64,000 nt of DNA, taken from the NCBI GenBank assembly GCA_009760855.2, contig WPIO01000002.1:8042001-8106000 (forward strand), in the 5' to 3' direction. Every line of letters begins with the position of its first letter. Position 1 is the stretch's first letter. The notes beneath the pieces are model-generated. The model was not told where the DNA came from and searched no databases. It saw only the letters and a list, made by a program, of their open reading frames with translations. Below are positions 24,448 to 34,167 of the stretch, one piece after another. The translations under genes and the position numbers were made by a program. Source of the stretch: Cristatella mucedo (lineage: Eukaryota; Bryozoa; Phylactolaemata; Cristatellidae).

Positions 24448-27400
24448 GTGCTATAAGAGTACAGCTGAACCAGTGCATTTCACCTCTAACCATGTTAGGT
24501 TTGTTGTCATTGAGCATGTCACCGCTAACCAATCAATCGTGTTTTCTTTGCAGCTAATGTAAAGTGCCTAGAAAGTGTTCCAGTTTCAGAGTAAAACTAG
24601 ATTGACGGGCAAGTTTTTTATCTTCCTTAAACACGAGAAGTTCACTGCCCTATAAATGTGAATGTCATCAATGCACACTGTAAGGGGTTAATAGTAATAA
24701 TGATAACAATAAATTGTATACAGAACTCAGAGAACTAGATCTCTTTCTAGGCACTTTATCTTAGCTGTAAACGAAGCATGGTCAAATAATTAGCTGTAAC
24801 GAGCACAGTGTCAATGAGCATAACATGGTTGTAGGTGACATAACAGTGTCATCATGTATAATACGGTTTTTGGTAGCATGCACAGCATCAGCACACATAA
24901 GCACACTTAGGAGGAAATATATGGACAAACTAAATGATGCGATAAACAGGTACGTTTTTAGCTTCTGTTTAAATGTCGTCAAGTCAGCGGATGTAGTGCC
25001 GGCAGTCGGAAGTGAGTTCCAGATTTTTGGAGAAAAAACTAAAGGCACTGTCTCTAACGGATTTGGGTTTTTTTGGATGTATAGCTATATTGTACGGGTA
25101 AAAAAAGCGGGCGGTACGTTGTTTAGTCTGGTGGGGGAGTAGTTCTGGTAAGTAGGCTGGAGCCAGAGAATAAAGGAACCCAAAAATGAGTGACATAATC
25201 TTGAATTCGGTATGCTGCTTGATTGGAAACCAGTGCATGTCAGCGAGGAGCGGTGTGAGACGCTCACGACAGATAAGGCTAGGTGCATAGTTTTGCACTC
25301 ACTGTAAGTGCCTGGTAGCACAGGTCGGTAGACCAGCAAACTGTGGGTTACAGAAGTCGAGACGGGATGTCAAAAATGCATAGATCATTTTGGATGTGGT
25401 ATCCCTGTCTAAGCACGCCCGAATCTCAGCAATATTGTGTAGCTGAAAGTAGGCAGACCTTACGGTAGAGCTAATGTGGTCGTCTAATGAAAGGTCACTG
25501 TGAGACAGGACACTTAGATTTTGTACAACTGCAACAGGAGATATGCTGGCAGAGCCAATATTGAGTATTAGAGTTTCAAATTTGGAGTCACACTTTATTT
25601 GCCCGTCACTAGTAATTTGGTTTCATCATCGTTCAACTTAAAAAAATTTTGCTGCCTTCCGTGATGTTTAGAGAGTTAGAATTCTAGAGGTCAGGAAGAG
25701 ATCAGAATGAATTTATTTGGAGATGGGCCGTACTCCGATTCTCAGCTGAGCTTGCATAACATCGTTGCCAAAGATTACGATGCACGCTCAGTACTTAATA
25801 ACACTAATTAACGCAATCCTGTGTCCTTGGGTGCTAAATGTTATTTCTATATGGCTTGTGTCTCAGGAGTAAAGAAAATGTCCTCATTCCCTCCAAGCTT
25901 TTCTTTCGTTTCCAGGACAGGAACTCCCTTAAAATGAGCTCATTTTTGCTGAGATTCTGAAAAATTCACAGGTACATACTTGGAAGTCCTACAACAATTA
26001 CTAATCAAAAATGTCCTGGAAATAGTAGATAAACTAAATTTACGGCTATCGTGCACATAACTTCATCAATGAAGCCTTAAATGTGATCCCCATCGTGGTT
26101 TCGTTTTACTTTACTTAGTATCGACGTTTAAAGTCCAGTATATCACATTGAAAGGGCATTGTTATTACTCTTTGAGTAAGCTGCCACGTTCTCATAGAAT
26201 CTTCCAAACCAAGCATACATGATTCGGACTTCCAGGGGCTTACGTCATCACATTTTGGCATAGATCTTCATTAGAGCCCAAACGCGCCGGTCGTAATTTC
26301 CAGCCTACCTCTTGCTTAAAAAAGCCCCAAGCCGAAAAAAGCCTGGAGCAGCAAAACTGCTCCAGGCTTTTTCTTCATGCTATTCAGCTTCCTGCTCAAT
26401 TCGTCGCACGATCTTTTTACAATCTTTTCTAATTGTGATCTGATGAAGATAATAGCTTTGGTCTATGGTCCTGACAGCTGTGAAAAGACCTCTTGTAGGT
26501 ACTTCAAAGCTGAATATTTGTTATGGCCAGGGCATAAATTCGTGTGCAGTTGTGTCATCAATACCTTCAGGTGGTACCAGGGCCCTCCAGCTTAATCTTG
26601 TTTTTTTCTACAGATAATCGGTCTGCTAGAGCCAGTCGATTTTCAATGGTGCGTCATAATGCTCCGCCTGTTCCGTAGGCAAACTAGGGTTAATCACTTT
26701 GCTGGCCAATTAGGACTGATCTCATTTTGAAGTCTTCACAAACACCCAAGCCATAGTCGCCGTACTTGGGAGGCGCTCATCAACATTGGAGTACTCCTGT
26801 CTGAGCGGCACAGAGTGAGCCATAGGAAGAGACTGATGCTTGTTCGCGTTATAAGGCAGCACGATCCACAGGCTCCTGGGAGAACTGTCTACGAGTAGGC
26901 GCCATTCACTCAGATTAAAAGGGATTCCAGTAGCTTCGCAAAGACAAGACGCATCGTTGCAGATGCACGGCCCGTCTACCGGAATGAAGAAGTTGGAAAA
27001 AATTTGGTGACGCTTTGTCTGATCTGTTCTTTTCTACTTCATCAGCCTCGATGTCAGATGCTCAGCTGGACTTGGAAAGACCTACGTCTCTGATCTAGTC
27101 TTACAGGTTTTTCGGCCTGTAAACATATAGCGTTCTCTCAGCAGCCATGTGTGCAAAATTATGATACGAATCTTTAAAATCTTCCTAGCTATCTGACTTG
27201 CTGTTCCCTACCGACGATGCCTGTTTTCTCCTCGGGCAGGGGGTGAGTGCGGACGTGCAATCTCAGGGAAAGGTGGCAGCAAGCTGAGGTAAAGGTGAGT
27301 AAGGTGGCAGTAAGGTGGCAGTAAAGGTGGCATATAAGAAGGAATGTATGGCCACATGAAGGAAGACGAGCTCCAACCAAATCGAAATTTGCAAGGGTTT

Positions 27401-30400
27401 ATTATGCAGAAGCAGTAGTTGTTGGAGTGGTCAGTTAGGTTCCACTGAATTATTGGACTTAGACCCTAAGCGTGTGGCTGGATTAATGTAATGTAATGTG
27501 ATGTATCGCTGTCAGTAACTCCCCAAAGTCATAAAGACCATGTGGGTGTTACGCAGGAGATTTTTGTATAGCGCACTCACAGCCTAAGCGGCTTTCGGTA
27601 CGCATTCGGCAGCCAACAGACTTTGTCTAACGCAACAAAGAGAAAGTGGGAAGCATAGCAGAGTTAGGAGAACAGTTGAGGTAGTGAGTAGCATAGAAGT
27701 AGCAGTTCAGGACCGCTGAAAAAGATGTGCCATAGTCGGCAGTTGGAGAGTAGACGTCGTTGCGTAAGAATTGTGGAAGCGAGTTCAACAGTCTAGGACC
27801 TGCAGAGCTAAAGCTTCTGTCGCCAACTGTCTTTAAGCGGAGGAATGGGACAGCTAATTTATTGTCCACACAGGACCTGAGGGCGCGAACAGGCTGAAAC
27901 TGATGCAGCAGTTCAGCTAGGTATGAAGGAGCCAAGCCGTGGCGGGCCTTGTGGGTCAGCGTAAGAACTTTGCTCTGTATCCTTTGCTCAACCGGCAACC
28001 ATCCTAGCTCTTCCAGCAAAGGTGACACGTGCTCAAACCGCTGGGACTTGAAGACTAACCTTGCAGCCATATTCATAGTCAGCTGCAGTGGCCTTGTTGC
28101 TTTCTTTGGTAGCCCAGCCAAAAGGGAATTACAATAATCAAGCCGAGACAGAACTAAAGAGCTAGTTAAATTTTTTACAAGTTACTGTGGGAGATAGCTT
28201 CTAATCTTGGATAGGGATCGGATGTGATGGCTAGCTGTAGAGGCAGTCTTCTGAATGAAGCTTTTGAAATTAAGGCAGCTGTCGAACACGACACCTAGAT
28301 TAAGAGCATGTGGTGAAGGTCGCACAATAGCATCACCTATTAGAACAGCAAAGCCACTTAATCCAGCCACATGCTTAGGGTGTCCTATGAGAAGCAGTTC
28401 GGTTTTATCGTCATTTAATTTCAGGAAGTTTTCCGACATCCAGGATCGAATATCGGCAAGGCAAGCATTCAGTTTCTCAGTTGCTGCAGCAGATTCCGAC
28501 GGTTTAAATGACAAATACAACTGAGTATCGTCAGCACAGAAGTAGAATGGATTAAAAGGCTTTGCTCTTCTAATAGGCGATGCTATTGTGCGACCATCAC
28601 CACGTGCTCGAAATTTAGGTTTCGTTTTCTACAGCTGCCTCAATTTTAAAAGCTTCATTCAGAAGACTACTCCTTCAGCTGGCCATCACGTCTGATCCCT
28701 ATCCAAGATTAGGAGCTGTCTTCCGCAGTGGCTTGTCAAAGATTTAACTAGTTCCTTAGTTCTGTCTCGGCTTGATTATTGTAATTCTCTTTTGGCTGGG
28801 CTACCAAAGAAAGCAACAAGGCCACTGCAGCTGACTATGAATATGGCTGCAAGGTTAGTCTTCAAGTCCCAGCGGTTTGAGCACGTGTCACCTTTGCTGG
28901 AAGAGCTAGGATGGTTGCCGGTTGAGCAAAGGATACAGAGCAAAGTTCTTACGCTGACCCACAAAGCCCGCCACGGCTTGGCTCCTTCGTACCTAGCTGA
29001 ACTTCTGCATCAGTTTCAGCCTGTTCGCGCCCTCAGGTCCTGTGTGGACAATAAATTAGCTGTTCCATACCTCCGCTTAAAGACCGTTGGCGACAGAAGC
29101 TTTAGCTCTGCAGGCCCTACCCTGTGGAACTCGCTTCCACAATTCTTACGCAACGACAACTACTTTCCTACTGTTTCGGCAGTCCTGAGCAGCTACTTTC
29201 ATGCTACTCACTACCTCAAATGCTCTCCTAACTCTGCTATGCTTCCCACTTTTTCTTTGTTGCGTTAGACAAAGTCTGTTGGCTGCCGAATGCGTACCGA
29301 AAGCCGCTTAGGCTCTGAGTGGGCTATACAAAACTCTCCTGCGTAACATTCACGTGGTATTTATGACTTAGTGGAGTAACAGACGGAGATACATTACATT
29401 ACCCCAATCAAGGTCTGACCGAGGTCCAACGGGCTCAAGCCCTGTGGCATATTGTAGAGCGCCTGAATAGAGAGTAAGTTTTCCAAGGGCGCTATACAAA
29501 TGAATTATATTATATTTTATATTTTACCAAGTAAAACGATTAGGCGAGGAATAAATATCGATTACCTTGGCTGTCATATATAAAAGAGGGGCCACGAGGA
29601 AAGATGTTAGCGTTTCACCACAGCTTGAAGCTCTACAAAAGAGTTAGCTCTCGTTTCGTCAGTCGTAGTCCCAGTCGGAGCTTTGACCTTTAGGTTGGAG
29701 CACCGGACTCTCCTCGAGCGTAGGCGTAGGCCCCGCTAAGTTGAGTGCACACATGAGCGATACCCTTCCCGACGCAGCCAGTCATAAAAAGGAAGGGTGA
29801 AGGATAGGAAGGACAGAGGATAGAAAGGAAGGCACGACGAGCGGCTGGGCTGCTCCACAATCCCCTTTGAGTCGGCCCAAAGCAGAGAATGGGGCCCCGT
29901 TGAATCCCTTTCCTACCAACAAAATGGATCTCCCGATTTCTTTTGGGAGGGTTTTAGCAGCACCAACCTGTGTAAACGTGCCGTCGAGCACAGATGCAAA
30001 GCATGCTTCCGGTGGGGGCAGCTATAACGCTGGACGGAGTAAGTCCGGTGCACAGCTTCAGGGTCTGTCTGCAGAGGGGCCACCCGGCCTAGCGCTGAGC
30101 TGACTATGCACGATGCACCCTTACGGATGTTCCAGTTCAGAGTCATCTAAGACAGGGCTAGGTATTTCCAAAATATTTACCAGCTCTATAGCCATGTAAG
30201 CACGTGTGACCTACCAGTGCCGCAAACAGTAAGTTGTCTATCGTTCTAATAATTCAGCCGAGTCTTTAATAGCTTCAACCTAGCACCTCGAACAGTTTTT
30301 CGAGTAAGCAAAATATTGTTAATAAGCTGCAAAATGATTTTCCTTGGTTTTTTCCCAAACGTTGCTTTGTGCTGACGACAGGCTGCTTGATAGAAATACA

Positions 30401-30411
30401 GTGGAAACATC

Positions 30412-30457
<46 letters not shown>

Positions 30458-33400
30458 ACAGCCTAGTTAATATTAAGAAAAGGGTATCTACAAAGCCATT
30501 GGGACCATGCCGCTTACTTTTGTGCACTTAATTCTGCTCATTTGGAAGGAAACGCGTCGACTCTCGAAGCTTACAAGCGCTAGCAAAAGAAAATTGGCTG
30601 GATGATGTCGTAGTCCAGGTACTTATGGCTACGCCCTTCGAGGGAACAATTTAGCCCCTTGAAAAAATGGTTAGCTTCGTGACTAACGTATTGTGTGCTT
30701 GAACGCGGCACCCCTATTATAGATTTTGCCGGAAAATAGGAGTTTTTTCGTCGGCCACGTTAATCATGCAGCAGGGCTGCAAAGGGACACAGCGATATCC
30801 GGTATGCAATAGACACTCACTAGAGGCTCTTACGGGCAAGTGCCATTCTCTCGATCCTCCGCAACCAAGCAACGATTGATTCATCGTTGCCTTTTGCCTG
30901 CTCAAGTCCGCATACTGGAGCCTATCCTGTATAGGATGTACCTGTTCAGCTCATGTTCCGATTTCAATGAGCTTGGCTGGCTTGTGGCATGATATTCCGC
31001 CTCATCATCAGTCGCGCAGCTCTCGCGCTTTTTTCCTCTCCGAGTCTTCAGGCCGGCTTGAAGATTCAACTTCAGCGCGTTTAGGGTCGGGCCTTTCGTG
31101 TCCTTTCAGATAACCAATGGCAGCTTGATCTCCTGTCGCTCAGTCGACCCTAAACTCTCTGGATTGGAAGAGGCTGAGAATGTGACTCGTGTGCTCGTGT
31201 GCTCTGTGTGCTATTCAAAAAGTAACTCCGCTAGCTCTAGCAGTTGATCTTGGCAGCTTCTATTCTGTGCTCATTTTTATTAGGCGCCATTGGGATAGGG
31301 ATCAATATCCTAGCCCCCCAACTAGTAGACTCACTGACTTCGTCTCGCAGTTTGGTAAGAGTAATGAGAACAAATTGAGTTCTGACTTGTCGAATTATGC
31401 AAGCATGGAATTGTCGTTCGCAGGCAGTAGATATCACCGAAAACCAGGCAGGAGCCGCACTATTAGCTTATGGCAGATGAGTGCCCAAAGAGCAGCCATT
31501 AAACTTTGTGACACTTTCCCATTGTCATCACTACTTTTTCACACTCGATGGCAGGTTTCTTGACACAGAAGAAGAAATTTTTTATCGTGGCGACCTACAG
31601 AGTACTTGAACTCTGGAATTCCTAAACGCGTTTTGTAGAGCTGAGCTGGTTTGGTCTAGCGGTTAAGGTTTAAGTCATTTGCTTGGCGCAAACAAGTCTG
31701 CCGCAATAACTTGATGAGACATGCACGCGTGCTTCGTACGGCTTGCTGCGGCTTTCTTAAAAGCCGTGTTTTCACTTTTAGGGTTACATTGAGAGAACAG
31801 TTCAGACAAGCAGATTGGTCCGGTGTATCACGTGAAGCGGTCGATCTCATTGCTGCTCTACTAGATCTCAGAGAAAGTGGGACAATAAGCACAGCAGACG
31901 ATGCAATTTCACACCCATGGCTTGCGAACCTAGCTTCATTTGATCAGGTAATAGTTTCCAATTATCTTTTCTAATTAAAATCCGCCTTAGCTTGGAAAAG
32001 AATTGCTTTGCCAGCAGATTTGAGCTCTACGTTCATTACGGTATTCCATGGACCACCCCACAGAAACTTGCTCAAAACAGTTAAGAATCTCGTTGTCTCT
32101 ATCTGTGTGTGAAAGAATTTGCGAACTTCAAAGACACTCATTATTGTCAAAAAATACTTTCTTTATTCTTGCGCTGTTTACTAAAGAGCTTGGCAGCTTG
32201 GCCAGTGTGTCGTGAACTAAGAAACTGGCGCTGCATACACCTTTTCGCCGATCTGCACAGTCTCAAGATCTAAAAGGAAATTTACTTCGAGGTTCTGTCA
32301 CTCACCTTTAGATTCCTTAGCGTTATTTATCTGACCTAACCATCTGAAATAATTTCTTATTCAGGCCTCCCACCATGCGAGCCGCTCTTTTGATTCTTTT
32401 AGTTTGCTTGTACAAAGAGTTTATAATCTCTCGACGATCTTGTCTTCAATTCCTCCATGTTTCACTGAGCCTTGAAATTACTACTGACTAAAATCGTGTT
32501 CACATCACTGATTCGTCGAAATTCGAAGAGGAGCCAAACAGCAGCCTGGTTTTCTGCAGCCTTCGCGCCCGTTGATGGGCAAAGCTTCCCTTTGCTCGAT
32601 TGTGCGCCCCGATAGGTGTTTGTTTACAACAAATCAATCTACTGCCTGCCTCGTCAAGGGCGCGTAACGTATGTATGCACTCAGGCAGATGTTTTCTTTA
32701 GAGTGCCATTCACATGTATTACTGTCAATAGAGAAAATACAGCATGACAATAGAAAAAACCGATGAAAACCGAGCGAGTTAGAAGTGGCACTCAACAGTT
32801 CATCATTGCGATTTCAGAATTCGGCATCCTATCGCGAAGATCGCAGGGATATTATTGCTCAAAATCTGAAGGCCAACTTTAGGAAGAGACCGAAGTATTC
32901 CAGCAAGGCCATGGCTATCAGCATATTAATGGTACGTTGATGATAACTTGAATGATGATGGCTTGCAGTGAATTCTGTTCTAGCTGATTGAGCTGTTGAT
33001 ATACCCAGTAAAGGCCTATGGATAGCTGCAGAGAGCTGTACAACTTGCCCGAAAGTTAGATACCGGAATGAGTTCATTGCGAACCTGCATTGCACCTTTT
33101 GCATGTTTACACTTGCATAACTTGACATGGATTTCATTGCAGTTGGTTAATTAATAATTCTTTGCAGCTGCAATTTTCGCGGGATTTTTTAGCCATGTTG
33201 CACTATATTCATACCCCGTAGATTACTCATTGCCTGCACGATTGAGTCGCAAGTTATCGCCTGCTGCTTTACAGTCGTCTAATAGTGAGGTGGACATTGA
33301 AAGTGAGGCAGGGGAGAAGCTGCTGATCTATACTCAACGTACTGGGCCTCAACTTCAATCAGGAAATGGACTAATCTTAAATGATGCACCTGCGCCTGCT

Positions 33401-33736
33401 TCTCAGGAAGATTCTCACGAGGCTCCGACTGCTATCAAGCCGGTGCACAGGGCCGGTAGCGCACACTCAGGTATTAGTCAGCTGATCAACCATGAAGGCA
33501 AGTCTCGTGCTATTACTGTCGCTACTAGCGAAGATATCCCATTTGGAAGCGCTGCTAAGAACGTCGATAGTGGCAAAACCGAAACCAACACGTGGCGTCA
33601 CGGTTCACATGATGCAGATGTCGAGACAACTAATGTGAAGGCTACAGATGAGCTGGTTGACACGGCGACACAGAAGCAGCCAATATCACCTGGCTCCGCC
33701 GGGAACGGTGAGGGCAGCGATAGCGAATATTATTAG
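9568..33736 (+). CDS. CaMK-family pseudokinase (CaMKI/CAMKV-like), 5' end not found
   Basis: Seven exons: 9568-9678, 9851-9973, 15944-16090, 18765-19045, 31782-31947, 32818-32931 and about 33168/33222-33736. The first six join with consistent phases. In order they give a degraded glycine loop and the ALK lysine, an alpha-C glutamate (AKEVGLL) with the KHANIIGL strand, the catalytic-loop region, the pseudo-DFG and alpha-F region (VDLRGAG), the C-lobe end (AISHPWL), a CaM-binding-like basic segment and a 170-residue low-complexity tail. From family knowledge, HRDxKxxN reads [11 protein letters not shown] reads GFR and APE reads SPN, so phosphotransfer is unlikely. The VAIK lysine and alpha-F aspartate remain. 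The order and the AISHxW motif followed by a basic helix fit CaMKI and especially vertebrate CAMKV, a vesicle-associated calmodulin-binding pseudokinase. Orthology is inference. Assembled length is about 485 aa (CAMKV is about 500). The N-terminus upstream of the glycine loop was not found, and the last junction has a phase problem. Confidence 0.8.
9851..9973 (+). CDS. Pseudokinase exon b: alpha-C and strands 4-5
   Basis: After an acceptor TCTAG at 9850 the frame reads [17 protein letters not shown], then NIIGLVEEF and WYLVMDLDE, and ends at a GTAAGC donor. It matches the alpha-C glutamate, the KHPNI turn and the hinge of CaMK kinases. Phase 0 at both ends; the intron before it is 172 bp. Confidence 0.85.
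11400..11955 (+). mobile_element. Family B LINE fragment with internal deletion and GA expansion
   Basis: Resembles the copy at 45930-46700: CAGCTAGGCTTGTCTG, GCCACATCGCACCA, GAAGCCTGGAACTCACTCC, CACATTTAAAA, then the GCTGACACTGTG and CATGTCACCTCTAA spacer and the tail ending in ATTATTATTATT. Most of the middle RT thumb region is deleted. A (GA)n run of about 99 bp sits inside the tail stem-loop. Confidence 0.7.
11806..11904 (+). repeat. (GA)n microsatellite inside a LINE tail
   Basis: About 99 bp of GA with a few interruptions. It lies between CCTAGT and AGATTGAGTTCTC of a family B stem-loop. Confidence 0.9.
13595..13820 (-). mobile_element. Family B LINE 3' end
   Basis: Reverse complement carries AAAGCGCCTAGAAAGAGATT, AAGTTCTCTGAGGGCGCTTT, then an ATT-rich tail. 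Upstream on that strand are the CTAACC and TGTCACCACTAACC spacers found in other copies. This copy has the best preserved tail stem-loop. Confidence 0.75.
15220..15885 (-). mobile_element. Family B LINE fragment next to an exon
   Basis: Reverse complement of the C-terminal RT region and spacers (CATCCCATCTCGACTTCTA, GCTGCAAGGCTCTTC, GCGTCGCAGTTGCCACAC, GAGTTCTCTTTCTAGG tail). Its right end is only about 58 bp before the pseudokinase exon at 15944. Frames are broken. Confidence 0.7.
15944..16090 (+). CDS. Pseudokinase exon c: alpha-D/E and degenerate catalytic loop
   Basis: Opens after TTCTTGCAG and closes before GTAGGA, phase 0 at both ends. It encodes [10 protein letters not shown], the alpha-E helix [15 protein letters not shown] and the catalytic loop [10 protein letters not shown]. 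Against HRDLKPENLL, the Arg, Asp, Lys and Asn of the active site have all changed. The open frame runs past the donor to 16378, but that stretch shows no kinase similarity and is intron. Confidence 0.9.
16091..18764. other. Pseudokinase intron
   Basis: A 2.7-kb intron. The frame 17316-17669 (117 codons) and its overlaps in other frames match nothing I know. No repeat was recognised. Confidence 0.6.
18765..19045 (+). CDS. Pseudokinase exon d: pseudo-DFG, activation segment, alpha-F
   Basis: Opens after GGTGCAG and ends in phase 2 before GTAAAT. It starts with a polar insert (Ser/Thr/Ala, about 15 residues longer than in CaMKI), then [12 protein letters not shown] at the DFG position (D to G, G to R). 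A divergent activation segment follows, then SPNAL in place of APE, and [21 protein letters not shown], which keeps the alpha-F aspartate and the LLTG pattern. Confidence 0.88.
19195..20220 (+). mobile_element. Family B LINE fragment, longest plus-strand copy
   Basis: Starts in the RT palm ([15 protein letters not shown]) and continues with [47 protein letters not shown] and [20 protein letters not shown]. The 3' spacer, stem-loop and (ATT)n follow. There is a stop near 19275, and two compensating frameshifts lie between about 19585 and 19700. The element class is CR1/L2-like by these motifs. It sits in the pseudokinase intron just after exon d. Confidence 0.85.
20817..20912 (+). repeat. 8-bp tandem repeat with 48-bp higher-order period
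   Basis: Twelve perfect copies of (A/T)GATAGTC. The first base runs A,A,T,T,A,T twice, so a 48-bp block is duplicated exactly. Confidence 0.95.
21148..21202. repeat. (TA)n microsatellite
   Basis: About 55 bp of TA with one TGTA interruption. A second, shorter (TA)n lies at about 21322-21357. Confidence 0.9.
21225..21312 (+). mobile_element. Family B LINE tail
   Basis: CAACAAATGTAAAGTGCCTA, GAAAGAGATTGAGTTCTCC, a GAGGG remnant, TTTTATCAAGTGTATT and a CTT/ATT-rich end. It directly follows a (TA)n run. Confidence 0.7.
22692..23498 (-). pseudogene. Stop-interrupted coding-like frame, unknown
   Basis: Three open stretches on the minus strand (23498-23217, 23210-23010, 22904-22692) lie in the same frame and are split by only a few stops over 807 nt. 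Segments such as [32 protein letters not shown] and [18 protein letters not shown] look protein-like. I recognise no family. It could be a decayed transposon protein or chance in a GC-richer patch. Inside the 12.7-kb intron. Confidence 0.3.
24284..24450. repeat. Compound (CA)n / (GC) / (TA)n microsatellite
   Basis: Imperfect CA repeats, a CGCGCGTGTGCGCGCG alternating core, perfect CA, then TA. Alternating purine-pyrimidine over about 165 bp. Confidence 0.9.
24455..24600 (+). mobile_element. Family B LINE 3' spacer and partial tail
   Basis: Contains CACCTCTAACCATGTTAGG, CATTGAGCATGTCACCGC, TCAATCGTGTTTTCTTTGCA and GTAAAGTGCCTAGAAAG, the family B 3' spacer in order. The stem-loop is cut after AGAAAGTG. 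Confidence 0.65.
24695..25660 (-). mobile_element. Family B LINE fragment, minus strand
   Basis: On the minus strand it encodes, in broken frames, FLKLNDD-like, NIGSASIS-like and LSLDDHIS-like segments, then [38 protein letters not shown] and [18 protein letters not shown]. The spacer, stem-loop remnant and ATT-rich tail follow near 24695. Nearly the same extent as the 19195-20220 copy. Confidence 0.82.
26336..26372. repeat. Perfect 16-bp hairpin, 5-nt loop
   Basis: AAAAAGCCTGGAGCAG and CTGCTCCAGGCTTTTT flank CAAAA. It looks like a bacterial terminator but lies in an intron of an animal gene, so no terminator role is assigned. Confidence 0.9.
27485..28560 (-). mobile_element. Family A non-LTR retrotransposon fragment (left arm of inverted repeat)
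   Basis: On the minus strand it reads from the RT motif C region (CADDTQLY near 28540-28517) through [16 protein letters not shown] and [14 protein letters not shown] to the C-terminal [10 protein letters not shown], then a 3' tail of ACATT-type repeats. This order is typical of CR1/L2-like LINEs. There is no endonuclease region and the frame breaks between 28182 and 28121, so it is a dead 5'-truncated copy. It lies in the 12.7-kb pseudokinase intron. Confidence 0.88.
28569..29400 (+). mobile_element. Family A retrotransposon fragment (right arm of inverted repeat)
   Basis: Starts at [11 protein letters not shown] and repeats the left copy on the opposite strand through [17 protein letters not shown] to FLRND and the TACATTACATT end. 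Protein similarity to the left copy is near complete over the first 100 residues of the 28792-29268 frame, with substitutions and a small deletion later. Confidence 0.88.
29401..29524 (+). mobile_element. SINE-like repeat, 5'-truncated
   Basis: GGTCTGACCGAGGTCCAACG, GGCTCAAGCCCTGTGGCATA and AGAGCGCCTGAATAGAGAG, with the partner AAGGGCGCTATACAAATG and a TATA-rich tail. Same repeat as at 60856-61018, without the box A half. It abuts the end of the family A LINE at 29400. Confidence 0.6.
30416..30455. repeat. (TA)n microsatellite
   Basis: Forty bp of perfect TA in the pseudokinase intron. Confidence 0.95.
31636..31700 (+). mobile_element. SINE-like tRNA head fragment
   Basis: AGCTGGTTTGGTCTAGCGGT TAAGG matches the head of the 60856-61018 repeat. 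What follows does not continue the repeat. It lies 82 bp before pseudokinase exon e. Confidence 0.4.
31782..31947 (+). CDS. Pseudokinase exon e: C-lobe end
   Basis: The acceptor TTTTAG supplies G to complete the AG from exon d, giving an Arg codon; it ends in phase 0 before GTAATA. It encodes [19 protein letters not shown], then [14 protein letters not shown], matching the subdomain XI region of CaMK kinases (W-x-x-[IV]S..AKDLI, A.SHPWL). The intron before it, 19046-31781, is 12.7 kb and carries several LINE fragments. Confidence 0.9.
32818..32931 (+). CDS. Pseudokinase exon f: calmodulin-binding-like segment
   Basis: Opens after GATTTCAG, phase 0, 38 codons, with a strong donor ATG|GTACGT. 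It encodes [17 protein letters not shown] then [11 protein letters not shown]. The pattern of an amphipathic helix with basic clusters after AQ..K.NF matches the autoinhibitory and CaM-binding segment of CaMKI and CAMKV. Calmodulin binding is inferred. Confidence 0.85.
33168..33736 (+). CDS. Pseudokinase last exon: Ser/Glu/Ala-rich tail
   Basis: A long open frame with no repeat similarity ends in DSEYY and TAG at 33734-33736. It is rich in Ser, Ala, Glu, Asp and Thr, like the disordered tail of CAMKV. Two acceptors give the same frame: TTTGCAG before 33168 and CCGTAG before 33222. Both need a preceding exon that ends one base into a codon, but the best donor of exon f leaves phase 0. A weaker donor (AC|GTTGAT, exon f ending 32935) would fit. 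With the best donor and the 33168 acceptor the protein would stop after 17 further codons. Confidence 0.6.
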
Positions 33737-34167
33737 CCGTCTGTATTGTGCTTGTCGATATCATAGGAGCAAGAGCAGAAGTGCAGGCACTATTGCTAAC
33801 TGATCGGACGGCGCCACCAAGCGTCCGAAGTTCAGGCCGCTAATGGATGAAAGACAACCTGCAGCCGCTGTTCTCTTGAGTAAACTTCGATTGACAGACA
33901 ACACGATGACTATAACTTTTGCTTGGTAATTCCTTGCTTGGCACGGTGATCGATCTAAAGTATGAGTGTGCCAAGCTGTGGCCTAATCCGCGTCTGGGCT
34001 ACAGCAGACACGGAGGCATAAATGCCTGCGAGAAGATATCACGTCTAGTCTATATTTGAATTATTGCATTGCGTTGCTGGCTGCCTGACATATTACTCTT
34101 GTCTTTCGACAATACTCGTCACAACTTGCAGTTTTGTGTGCCAGCACCTTCTTTGTTCGTTTTCGTA

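Noticed and set aside
24223-24532. Cys-Val-rich open frames
   Set aside because: Translations of the CA microsatellite; likewise 53650-54061.
26336-26372. Rho-independent-style terminator
   Set aside because: Shape fits, but this is an animal intron with no bacterial genes near it; reported as a hairpin only.
9568-31947. Doublecortin-like kinase (DCLK) assignment
   Set aside because: Alpha-C and hinge segments resemble DCLK too, but the AISHPWL end followed by the AQ..K.NF basic segment fits CaMKI/CAMKV better, and no doublecortin domain was seen.
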